Part shown: positions 54,036-64,000 of the stretch, piece by piece
How positions within the stretch are numbered: position 1 is the first letter of the stretch
Layout: the number at the start of each line of letters is the position of its first letter
NCBI GenBank assembly: GCA_001972305.1
Contig: BDDD01002254.1
Location: 310,001-374,000 of the forward strand
Origin: Cephalotus follicularis
Taxonomy: Eukaryota > Streptophyta > Magnoliopsida > Oxalidales > Cephalotaceae
Reading direction: 5' to 3'
Length of the DNA: 64,000 nucleotides
Notes under the pieces: model-generated
Databases searched by the model: none
The model's input: only the letters and a program-made list of their open reading frames with translations
Told to the model about the DNA's origin: nothing
Translations under genes and position numbers: made by a program

Positions 54036-56325
54036 GAAGACAAAGAATGAAGACACTCTCTTCTATTTCCAAATAAGCCTTCACATGGAATATTTCATCA
54101 TGGCATTGCATGGACCAAAATCCATGCAAATGAAATACTCACTAGCCAAACAACATCTTCCCTGATGTTGTCCTTTCAATAAATGATATATGTCCCGCCA
54201 CATATCAACCTGTTCAAAGTGAGGCAGGACCTGAAAGCATGTCCTTCTCCGGTATGATGATAAAATCCCAGTGCATCCCGTCATCTGGTACGAGCACTCT
54301 AATAGTACACCAACTATCAGAGTACCCCCGGTGTGAGCGCCAGTCACCCCCCGGATCCGAGTATTACCACGACTATCAATCATTGTGACACCCCATGTCA
54401 CTTTTCCGTGATTGACGTGTGAATGACATGAGTGTATTATTATAGTTATTATTATTATTATTATATTATTAAAAAAAGAGAGAGGAAGAAATAGAGAACG
54501 GGAACAGTGAGAGATAGGTGCAAGAAAGAGAGATGATGGCGAGCAGTGATGATTCTGCCAACGTCGCCATCACCGTCGGCTGCCCAAGTGAAAAGCGTCG
54601 CCCTTTCCCCGCTGTGATCGTCATTGGTGAAGCCTGAGCCAATTCAGTGGATTTGGTGCGGCAGTGAGAGGAATTAGTTGTCACAAGGAGCTTACAATTC
54701 GGTTTGACAGTGAAGAAGAGTAGACAAATCGGCTGTTGGCAACGGAATCTCCGTTGTTGCAAGCTGTCAGTTTTAGTGAGGTAGGGTGAATTTCATTTTG
54801 AATGGTTACACAAACTGTTTCTTTTCAGGGAAGTAGCATGAATTGAATTTTTTCTGTTATTATCTCTAAATTTCGGGTTCCTTAATGAATGATGAAGGGA
54901 TGATTTTCTTGAGGAATTAGAAGTGTAAATTTGTTGATAAATTTAAGTATATTAGAATAAATTAATCTCCCTCTCATCTCTACTAATTTTCAGGTTTATG
55001 GAGGTGTGGGAATTAATGTTTTCTATGCTTTTAATGAATAGATAATGGATGCTAATGAGCTTAGAAATATCATTTGAATGCCCTAAAGTTCAGCCTCTAT
55101 GTAAGTGGATAAAAGGGTTGATTAGTTTTTGATTAATAGGTAGAGATGTATTTGAATGATAATTAGTAATGATGGAGGCATTAGAAGGAATGATGGAATG
55201 ATCATATGAAAATGCTAGTTAGTAAGTTGTTAATACATGAATGTTTTGCTGAATTGAAAGCTTAAGATATATGTAAGCCGAACTTGTCAAATTTTCGCCC
55301 AAAATTTCTCTTCTCCTCATGTAACGCCGGCCCAATGTCTACTTCCTTCCCAAAGCTTCTAGTCTAGTCCATATGTAGAATTTTATTAAGTCTTGCAAGA
55401 GGAAGAACGACAGCTCATATATCACCCATGGCCAACATCTACTATCTTCCTCTATTTCCTCTACAACTGGTCTCTCTCTCTTCATATTCATCTAGACCCA
55501 TGGCAGCAGAATATTTGTCTCATCCATAGCAACTCAAGCTAGCCACTACATGTTACCAAGACCCACGGCCAAAACCCACTGCCCAGATCCATTCTCACGG
55601 CAACCCCAGTGGGGTTTCTCCTTATCTCCACCAAAGCAGCTCATTCGTCAAGCCCAAAACTCACAGCAAGCAGGACCTGCACCAGTACATGGCCATTCCT
55701 CCACGACAGCCCCAGTTTGACCTTTGAGGCGGAGCTCCACACTTCTTCACTGTGATCACACCTGCTCGCCTTTGCCGAGAATTTGATGCCACCATCAGTA
55801 ACCTTTTTGTGCTATAGATACTCCCCACAACAATGCTATCATCAAGCTGCTGCCCAAGACAGCCCTTGCACGTCATCAATTTCTAGCCGTATTCAGCACA
55901 GCAGCTCGTGAGCTTAATAGCAGACTACAACCTCCTATTGTGCCAGCAAACAGCCCACGTGAGTTACGGTAGAACATGCCTCTTACTGCCCCTGACATCC
56001 CAGCACCTCCTATGCTCCTTCCAAGCCCAATAGCAGCTCCATCTAACAGCATCAACAGTGGACACCAGTGACAAGTTGGACAGCAACGCACGATAACTCT
56101 TCCCACGGGTTAATCACGCTCCAAGGGTAGGCATTCCTACCTCAAATGCTTTGTGGAATTTATTATAGTTATATGTACATGTGTATAGAATATCTGTAGT
56201 GCCTATGATGAGAACTTGTGGTTGGTTGATGTTTCGAATGGTTGAATTGAGTTAGTGATTGATATCGGCAACTATAGCCGTCATGCCATCGAAATGGCGT
56301 TTTTGTCACTTTTCAAACCTAGAGT

Positions 56326-56960
56326 TGTCCGATTGACTTGAAATTTTAGTGGTAGACCTTAGGATAGGTTTAAATATTACCTGTAAAGTTTCGTGCCATG
56401 TAGACTTGGTTTGGACCAAAAAGTGAGAAGTTACGCAAAAATCGTTGTGAAACGGTGATTTTACAAAGGAGCTTATAGCTCTGCTTATCCGTTTGAATTG
56501 ATTTTGGAGCAGAAGACTCTTATATATGTTTAAACACACTCCTAAATTTTTGGTGTCAAACGGATATGATTTTGGCCAAAAAGTCTCGTTTTTGCAGTTT
56601 TTATGGAAAAATAGTTCAAACCTTAGTTTTTCAAAGTAGCTCATAGCTCTGGTCATCGGTTTGATTTTATTTTTCAGTGGTAGACTCTTGGGTATAAATA
56701 AACACCTTTTAAAAAGTTTCAACTCCACTGGATCTTTAAAAATAGTAAACGGTGTTAAATTTTGCTTTTGCGGAAAACACGTTTAGCAACGACTTTACAA
56801 AGAAGACTAGAGCTTAGCTTGTCAGTTTCACTTGATTTTTGAATGAAAGACTACTGGGATCTTTTAATTATGATTTGGAAAGTTTCACTTTGATACGAAT
56901 TGTTTTTGGTAATGTTTTATGGTTTTAGCAGATTTTGCGAAAAAACGGATTTGAAGCCAA
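56326..56960. repeat. Imperfect 160-168 bp repeats, about four units
   Basis: Units begin near 56326, 56486, 56654 and 56820 with a tgtccg/tatccg/catcgg/tgtcag then tt.gaattgat..tt block and share agactcttgg-like and ttttggccaaaaa-like parts. Divergence between units is high. Confidence 0.6.
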
Positions 56961-57511
56961 AATTTCGTAATCGTGACTCTAATTGAGTAGATTGTAGTCT
57001 ATTTGAATACTTTAGTGTATATAAAGGAATAAGTTAGTTTTTGGCATAAAAATATGAATTCTATGCAATATTGGTCGAATCGACAAGTTTATGACATTTA
57101 AGACATTTCTTTGCATTTCATGTTATAGTCATTGAACATATGAGTTCTAAGTCTATTTTGTAATGACATTGTAGACACAGATCCTGTAGCCGATCCAGAG
57201 TATAGAGGGGCTAATTCGCGAGGGTTATTGGCATTGTTACAGTGAGTGGGACAACCCCTTCCTCTATTTTATTATCTTTGAAACTTTATATGACATGTGC
57301 CCTTTTTCGGACTCTTGTTATTTGATTGTTCGATCAGGATTTGGATCCTGTATTTCATTTTGATACTCATTATTTTATTGTTGTGATATGCGATATTTGT
57401 GATGTATATATGTTTATTCTGGCTCTGGGTGATAATGTCACCTTCCCTTATGATTATCATTATGGTATGTGATAGTGTTTTATATTCTGATACTGGTACC
57501 CTTATAGTGTT

Positions 57512-57631
57512 GCTTACATGTACACCCATCAGAAAGGATGGGGTACGTGCCGCTTACATGTACACCTATCGTGAGAGGTGGGGTACGTGCCGCTTACACG
57601 CATGCCCTTGGTGGTTGTGGGGTGCGTGCCG
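57512..57631. repeat. 40-bp tandem repeat, three units
   Basis: gcttacatgtacacc... units start at 57512, 57552, 57592 and a partial one at 57631; each ends ggggtacgtgcc or a variant. Confidence 0.85.
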
Positions 57632-59710
57632 CTTACCATAGGCACTCTGCACTGGTGTATGAAGGATGATGTACACATCCTGTAGCCTATTGACCTGTTA
57701 TTATTGCTGCAGCCAGATTCAGTCTTGCCATTAGATATGGCCGGATGGGAATTGACGGATATGTGGAATTGACGGATATATAGTTGTATCAGCTTCTCCG
57801 GACCTTATGATTTTCTTTATGGGCACATTTCCTATTTTTTTTCCTGATTTTATTCGAGACTATGATATTTCATCTTACTCTGATATCATTGTGACCTTAT
57901 TATACTCAGAATGTATTGTCCTTAATAACACTGTTTTATTTCAGCGATACATCAGATGTTTCCTCTGAACTTATAGTCCAGTTACAGTTATTGTATTTTC
58001 AATTCCTGTATTGAGTGTTAGCTTCTATTATAAAGAATTGTTGATGGCCTTGTTCTTTTCGTGGATTCTCTTATATTTGTGTTCTATACTTTTGATTTCA
58101 ACATATATTTCTTTCAGCACATCCGATCATTCATGGATGTACAGGGAATGACTTGTCCCAACTCACTTAGTCATTTAGACTAACCCCCTCTCAGTTTTCT
58201 ATTTCAGATGACGGCGAGGAGTTGCTAAGTCAGATTCAGTAGAGGATGGACCACGAGAGCAGGGCATGCTACCAGTTTTCAACACATGCATAATATCACT
58301 ACATCGACATTTATTTATGTTTTGATATAAGTGAAATTCTTTTATGGTTTTGTTTTTAAAGGGCCGAGCCCTATACATTTACTTTTCATACTTTGATACC
58401 GGGGTTGGGGCGGAGCCCAACCATGCTTGTTTAGTGCTTTAAATTGTGTTTTGCTGAGGGCTGAGCCCACTTTTAAATTGTTGATTCCTCCTTCAGGAGT
58501 GTGTTTTTATAAACTGTATTTTCTTTACAGGGGGCATAGTCCGATGAACGGATACTACATGCCCGATTTTTGTAAAATTTTAAGAGTTAGAAAAAAAAAT
58601 TCAAGTTTTTGGGGAAAGTTTAACTTTATGATTGTTTTTATGTTTTTAAGAAGTTTTTTCATAAGGTTTAAGATATCATGTGGAGGATTCCGTAAGGAGG
58701 CTTGCCACGTGATGGTCACAGCTATTTCGGTTGGGACGGGTGTGACAATCATGGTCCAAATAGCCATTCGCTTTATCCAGTCATCGGCATATGTGTCATG
58801 TTTCCCTCGTCATACATGGATCCGATCACAGCCTAGGGTTTGGATGAATGTCACCCCTAGTGTTGCTGTGATAGCTATGATCGCACTGAGACTATTGGCG
58901 GACCTCCCATGGAAACTTCTCATTCCCAGTCCACCTATGCCTGATCAGGACTGTTAAGTCTACAACCTACATAGACAAATAGAGCCGGTCACCCTCTCCC
59001 CGAGTGTGACGATCCCATCTTGCGCACTCGTCTATACATCTCAATGCCACTCCCACAAGACCCAAAGACAACGCTTTTGACAGCACCTGGTTTGTGCTAG
59101 GGAAGGTAGAAATCAAAGTCAAGTAGTTACCACACAATGCATGCCAGCTGCTTAGGTCAATGGAGACAACGCAGGGCATAGACCTACTAGTCACCATAGA
59201 CTATATTTTACGGAGGGCATAGGAATCCTATTGACATTGGTTATAGACTATCAAAATAGGTTTCTATTGGTGGGTCAATCTAGTGTCATGCACTCTACCA
59301 TACACCTCACACTCAGCTTTAGGGATTACCCCAATTGGCTACGAGATAACCAATCTCCACTGCTAACCCGGGAGCAAGCTTCATGTGACATATCTTCACG
59401 GTTCATCAATGGCCATTAAGAAAGTGAAACTATGACTTGGAACATTTGTCACAAGGAATAAGGATCTCATTCTCGTAGCCCTCTCGGAAAGATATCCAAC
59501 CCTTTGTATGTGACAGGATGCTATTATGGCATACAGTTAATTACGTATAATTAGTCTGTTCCTTTTGGTAGGTTGGGATGAGCCACATAGCCTTGCCAAT
59601 ATATAAAGATGCATATAGAATATAAAAGGAATTAAGAATTGTATTAAATCAAGAGTGTTTATATACAAACGAGCCATATCATGGCATACAGGGACACCCT
59701 TAATCCAACA

Positions 59711-59725
59711 ATCTCCCATTTGGCC
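59711..59725 (-). other. Polypurine tract of the copia element
   Basis: Minus strand GGGCCAAATGGGAGA directly before the TGTTGG start of the 3' LTR and directly after the pol stop codon. Confidence 0.75.
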
Positions 59726-62700
59726 CTATAGCCACGACGACCGATAGCCTAAGCCCATAGCACTCCGATGTCTCTCTAGAACAGTGCTGCTCAAAGCTTT
59801 GGTCAGTGGGTCTGCTAAGTTTGCCTCCGTGGCAACTCTCTCAAGGGTAATGTCTCCTCTGCCAATGATTTCTCTAATTAAGTGATACCGTCACTGTATG
59901 TGCTTGGAGCGATGATGAGACCGGGGTTCTTTGGCTTGTGGAACAGTCCCATTGTTGTCACAGTATACCACAACTAGACGTGCAATGGTTGGAACCACAT
60001 CAAGTTCAGCAATGAACTTTCGCATCCAAACAGCTTCCTTAGCGGCATCTGAGGCTGCAACATATTTTGCTTCAGTCCTAAAGTCAGCAGTAGTCTCCTG
60101 CTTAGAACTCCTCCAACTCACAGCACCTCCGTTAAGGATAAAGACATATCCTGACACGGATTTGTGATCATCCGGATCACTATTGAAACTAGAGTCTGTA
60201 AAGCCCTCTAATTTCAACTCACCGTCTCCTCCATAGATCAAGAAGGTATCCTGAGTCCTTCTCAGGTATTTGAGTAGCCCCTTGACTACCTCCCAATGTT
60301 TCTCAACGGGATCAGACTGAAATCGACTAGCCATACCCAAGGCATAGGCGACATCAGGTCTAGTACACGGCATGACATACATGATAGTGCCAACTGCCGA
60401 AGCATATGGCTTCCTACTCATGCGAATCCTCTCCTCATTTGTCTGTGGAGACATCCTCTTGGACAGGTGAATTCCTTGGCCAATCGGAAGAAGGCCCCGC
60501 TTGGAATTCTCAAGGCCATACCATTTCAGCACCTTGCTGATGTACTGGCTTTGGGAGAGTCCCAACAACCTATTAGATCTATCTCTATAGATCTTTATAC
60601 CCAAAACATAGGATGCCTCTCCCAAATCCTTCATGGAGAAGTTCTTGGATAACCATACTTTAACGGACTGCAACATACCCACATCATTCCCTATGATTAG
60701 TATGTCATCCACGTATAGTACCAAGAACGTGATATTCGCGCCAACCTGTTTCCGGTATACAGAAGGCTCATCCACGTTTTTTATGAAACCGAAAGTCTTA
60801 ACGGTCTCGTCAAAACGGATGTTCCAGCTACGGGATGCTTGCTTAAGGCCGTAGATTGACCTTTGGAGCCTACACACTCTCTGTGGATGCTCCATGGATG
60901 TAAACCCATCGGGTTGGGACATGTAAATGTCCTCTTCAAGAAAGTCATTCAAGGACGTTGTCTTGACATCTGTTTGCCATATCTCATAGTTGTAATGAGC
61001 GGCAATAGCAAGCAATATCCGGATGGACTTAAGCATAGAGACTGGCGAGAAAGTTTCGGTATAGTCGACTCCGTGTCATTGCCTATACCCTTTCGCAACC
61101 AATCGCGCTTTGTAACTCTCTATCTTACCATCATCACCAATTTTCCTTTTGAAGATCCATTTGCAACCAATAGGGTTAATACCCTCAGGTGCATTGACCA
61201 AGATCCATACTTGGTTTGCGTCCATGGAGTCCATCTCAGATTTCATGGCCTCTAGCCATGCCCCATATTCAGTGCTCTTCACTGCCTCCTCGTAGCTTAC
61301 AGGCTCATCATCATCGATGTCATTGAGTTCCTCAGTGTCTTCAATGAGAAAGACATATCTTTCATGGGGGACCGGAACTCTGCCTGATCTCCTCGTTAAA
61401 GGAGCGCCTAAGCGAGATCCACTCTCAGGTTGGGAACCTTCCCCCACTGTGACAATAGAGGGTTGAACCTATAATTCCTCCTCATCTTGTGGGCTTTCAC
61501 CAGGTGAGAGCTCTTTCAGCTCTACCTTGCTCCCACTGCTCCATGCAAGCAGGTAGTCCATCTCTAGGTATTTGGCAGTAAGTGATACAAAAACCTTTTG
61601 ATCACTGGGATGGTAAAAGAAGTATCCTTTGCTCTGCTTAGGATACCCCACAAACTGGCAACGATCCGCTTGTGCCTCCAGCTTAGAAGGTTCTGCCCTT
61701 GTAACATAAGCTGGACAGCCCCAAACCCTCAAATGGTTTAGGCTGGGTTTCCTCCCTTTGTACACCTCGTACGGAGTGGAGGGGACGAATTTTGAAGGAA
61801 TTCGGTTTAGGATATACACCGCCGTGTGCAGTGCATAACCCCATAATGATATAGGAAGATCCGTAGAAGACATCATGGACCCGAACATGTTCATCAAAGT
61901 CCGATTCCTCCGCTCAGACACGCCATTGTGCTGAGGTGTTCCTGGAGGTGTCCATTGAGAGAGAATTCTGTTATCCCGCAGATAACCCAGGAATCCAGCA
62001 GATATGTATTCACCACCTTGATCCGATTGGAGGACCTTGATCGGTTTATCCATTTTCTTTTCTACTTCTAGTCTGAATTCTTTGAACCTCTCAAAGGTCT
62101 CAGACTTGTGTGTCACCAGAAACACATAACTATACTGTGAGAAGTCATCGGTAAAGGTGATGAAGTAGGGAAAACCTCCACTAGCATTGACCGACATAGG
62201 TCCATAGACGTCGGTGTGGACAAGAGCCAGTATGTCCATTGCCTTTTCTCCTACCCAGGAGAATGGTGATTTGGTCATCTTGCCAATAAGACATGGCTCA
62301 CACTCTAGAAAGGACTCCACGTCCTAGATGTCTAAAATACCATCATTAACAAAGCGTGTTAGTCTACCTAGACTAGGATGACCTAATCTACAGTGCCATA
62401 TGTGTGAAGGGTTTACATCGTTTATCTCTCGTTGTCTTTTAGTGCTTGTTCCAGTTTGAATTGTTAAGGCCATTTGAGCATTTGTATTTAAAACATAGAT
62501 CCCGTTTTCAATGTGTCCCTCACATAAAAGAATATCGTTTTGCATAAGTCTATAGCCATATGGAGAAAAAGTGAGCTCCATGCCCATCTTATATAAATAA
62601 GAAACTGAAACAACGTTTCTGACAAGATTCTTTACATAATAACAAGGATCAAGTTTAATTACATGGCCATTACAAAAAGGCAATTCAAAAACGCCTATTG

Positions 62701-63712
62701 TCGTGGTGTGAATCCTCGATCCATCACCTAGACGCAAGTCCAAAGCTTCAGCCTCTCTCAGCTATCTAGCTACTCTTAGCCCCTGCAAAGAGTTACAAAT
62801 GTTAGTACCATAACCCGAATCCAAAACCCAATTTGAACTAACATTGGTAGCTAGAAAAAGCTCAATCATTAAAGTACCTAACCTTGAGGCACCTCATGAT
62901 TTGGACTTTTGGAACTCACCGCACTGTGATCTCCAATGCCCATGCTTCCCACAATTGAAGCAGCAATCATCTTCCTGCAACTGCCGGATCGTATCTAGAA
63001 CTGATCCCCCAACCACTGGCCCCGCCAGCGCAGCTGGCCTTCTTCATTTGTTTTTCTTCTTCCCCTTAGGTTTCATGGTCTCCTTGGACTTGGACTTGGA
63101 TCCTCTCGATCCGCCCTTACGATGGGTTGTCAGGGAAGAAGTAGATGGAAGAAGCATCACATCAGACTTGGACCTACTGTGGCCCATGTCTACTTCGGTC
63201 GTACGAAGCATTTCCACAAGTTCAGGCAGATTAGTATCCACCTTGTTCATGTGGAAATTTGTGATGAACTTGGAGTATGACCTAAGGGGAGATGATAAAA
63301 CCAGGTCAATGTAGAAATCATTGTCCATGGTAAGATCTAATTGAGCCAGTTGGTCAACAAGATCTATCATCTTCAATCCATGTGCATGGACTGAAGATCT
63401 GTCGGCTATTTTCATACAGAATAGTTGACGGGACAAGTTAAACCTCTCGGTCCTCGACCGGGATCCCTACAGCTCCTGAAGACGGAGAAGTATAGCTCTT
63501 AGGGTATCAAGCTTCCTGTGTTGTCATTGCAATTCTGGGGCCATACCCAAAATCGCTAGGCAACGAGCTTGCTCGTGCTCGTCTAACCATTTGGCCCTCT
63601 TGGCCTTTTGCTCTTCTGACGGATTGGCTCCCAGTCTAGGGGGTCTCTCAGTCATGACATGAGCAAGCTTCATGCTCGTGAGTGCCAAGCGCAGATTGCG
63701 CTGCCAGTCCAA
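59726..63712 (-). pseudogene. pol: Copia Gag-Pol polyprotein, one frame with nonsense codons
   Basis: A single minus-strand frame from at least 63712 to TAG at 59726-59728 covers the polyprotein; about nine stop codons interrupt it and I see no frameshift. In order: gag (DWQRNLRLALTSMKLAHVM, then MIDLVDQLAQLDLTMDNDFY), zinc knuckle CFNCGKHGHWRSQC (about 62920-62965), protease WVLDSGYGTNICN (about 62810), HCRLGHPSLGRL before integrase, integrase HTDVYGPM, LQSDQGGEY, PQHNGVSERRNRTL, then RT YGLKQASRSWN and YVDDILI (about 60700), then RNase H DSSFNSDPDDHKS and KHIQ, RYHLIRE. Catalytic residues are intact. Stops include 62321-62323, near 61466, near 61075 and 59891-59893. Confidence 0.9.
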
Positions 63713-64000
63713 GAAATTAGGACCTACTGTGGCCCATGTCTACTTCAGTCATGACATGAGCTTGTTTGTTTTGAGTACGCGTGATAGTGCTGAGCCAACC
63801 GACATTATAGTAGAATATGGTGAACACAACCTATATAAGAGGAAACAAAAAGAGAGTCTATTGGCAGATTATTCCAATTACATTCTTACCATAATCCTTG
63901 GTCATTAGAAATTATGGTTCCTCCCACTATTCTAATCGTATCGAATAGGTAAGTACGAGTACCAATTTACATTAGGACCTCTCGCCCATATGTAAGATCC
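63713..64000 (-). other. Gag start region or leader of the copia element
   Basis: The gag frame continues a few codons past 63712 (NFLDWQ) and then loses sense. Positions 63718-63765 are a mosaic of pieces found at 63174-63199 (ctactgtggcccatgtctacttc) and 63649-63665 (cagtcatgacatgagc), a sign of local rearrangement. The rest shows no feature; the 5' LTR must lie further right. Confidence 0.5.

Larger units (their letters stand above)
54384..58747 (+). mobile_element. 4.4-kb solo LTR (gypsy, Tekay/Del-like) inside the copia LTR
   Basis: Ends TGTGACACCCC and GGGTGTGACA, flanked by the perfect 5-bp duplication atcat (54379-54383, 58748-58752). No gene inside. Its right part (58320-58560) resembles the minus strand of 20640-20960. 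It contains an approximately 165-bp repeat array (56326-56960) and 40-bp repeats (57512-57631). Orientation is inferred from that similarity and is less certain. Confidence 0.75.
52865..59710 (-). repeat. 3' LTR of the copia element, split by a solo LTR
   Basis: Its own sequence is 52865-54383 plus 58753-59710, about 2.5 kb. The parts near the break and to the right match 5540-6701 of the copia solo LTR (shared blocks around cctagggtttggat, atgtcac.cctag and tctcaatgc). The minus-strand start is TGTTGGATTAAGGG (59710). Confidence 0.8.
52865..64000 (-). mobile_element. Ty1/copia retrotransposon, antisense, 5' end outside window
   Basis: Minus-strand order: gag, protease, integrase, RT, RNase H (63712 to 59726), polypurine tract, 3' LTR (59710-52865, split by a solo LTR). 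Integrase before RT is diagnostic of Ty1/copia. The left flank is caggg (52860-52864); the right copy lies beyond the window. The LTR end TGATGGGAACG...CAGCGGAAGAC is of a kind common in large plant copia families (Angela/Tork-like); finer placement is uncertain. Confidence 0.85.

Noticed and set aside
58427-58957. A 176-codon open frame crossing 58747
   Set aside because: It runs from the solo LTR into the copia LTR across the target-site duplication, so it cannot be an evolved gene.

Overview
The window is plant nuclear heterochromatin, most likely from a large-genome eudicot. It is built almost entirely of LTR retrotransposons nested inside one another. I found no host protein-coding gene, tRNA, rRNA or CRISPR array. 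The plant assignment rests on the lineages present: a Tat-type Ty3/gypsy element with two RNase H domains and an antisense ORF, an Athila-type element, several chromovirus (Tekay/Del-like) elements primed by initiator tRNA-Met, a Ty1/copia element and a Tourist-like MITE. Lineage names come from protein motifs and priming sites that I recognise, not from a database search.

Layout. (1) Positions 1-40701 are one Tat-lineage element. Its 5' LTR is cut by the window edge and its 3' LTR lies at 39885-40701. It has been opened by five insertions: a copia solo LTR (4003-6701) inside the RT/RNase H region; a gypsy-type solo LTR (8063-10737) inside the integrase zinc finger, itself holding a short antisense Athila-like solo LTR (10154-10626); a chromovirus (13648-27873), itself holding an antisense non-autonomous element (17512-22859); and an Athila element (28696-35960). 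Part of the last two regions was then duplicated in tandem (period 8654 bp) at 35961-38661. (2) Positions 40802-42411 hold a Tourist-like MITE and a truncated tandem second copy. (3) Positions 42412-64000 are a second nest. The second MITE copy is cut by an antisense chromovirus (42412-46640), which is cut by a sense chromovirus pair sharing one LTR (46641-52864). That pair is cut by an antisense copia element (52865 to beyond 64000), whose 3' LTR is split by a 4.4-kb solo LTR (54384-58747). Target-site duplications fix most junctions and give a relative order of insertion.

Coding content is the decayed gag, protease, reverse transcriptase, RNase H and integrase of these elements. The best preserved are the Athila gag (31445-32686) and two polyproteins, Athila pol and copia gag-pol, that each keep one reading frame and are broken only by stop codons. 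The Tat element also carries a long antisense ORF, split into three pieces by the insertions, with one or two probable small introns.

The most unusual feature is a class of short, CpG-bearing, palindrome-cored words (types ACATCGATGTCTTT, GCGTCGACGGTT, GACTCACTGAGTC, AGTCGGCTG). They form arrays of about 8-12 copies inside LTRs of otherwise unrelated families (Athila, three gypsy families, copia). Two LTRs of the same copia family carry different words. I cannot say what they do; they are the best candidate here for something undescribed.
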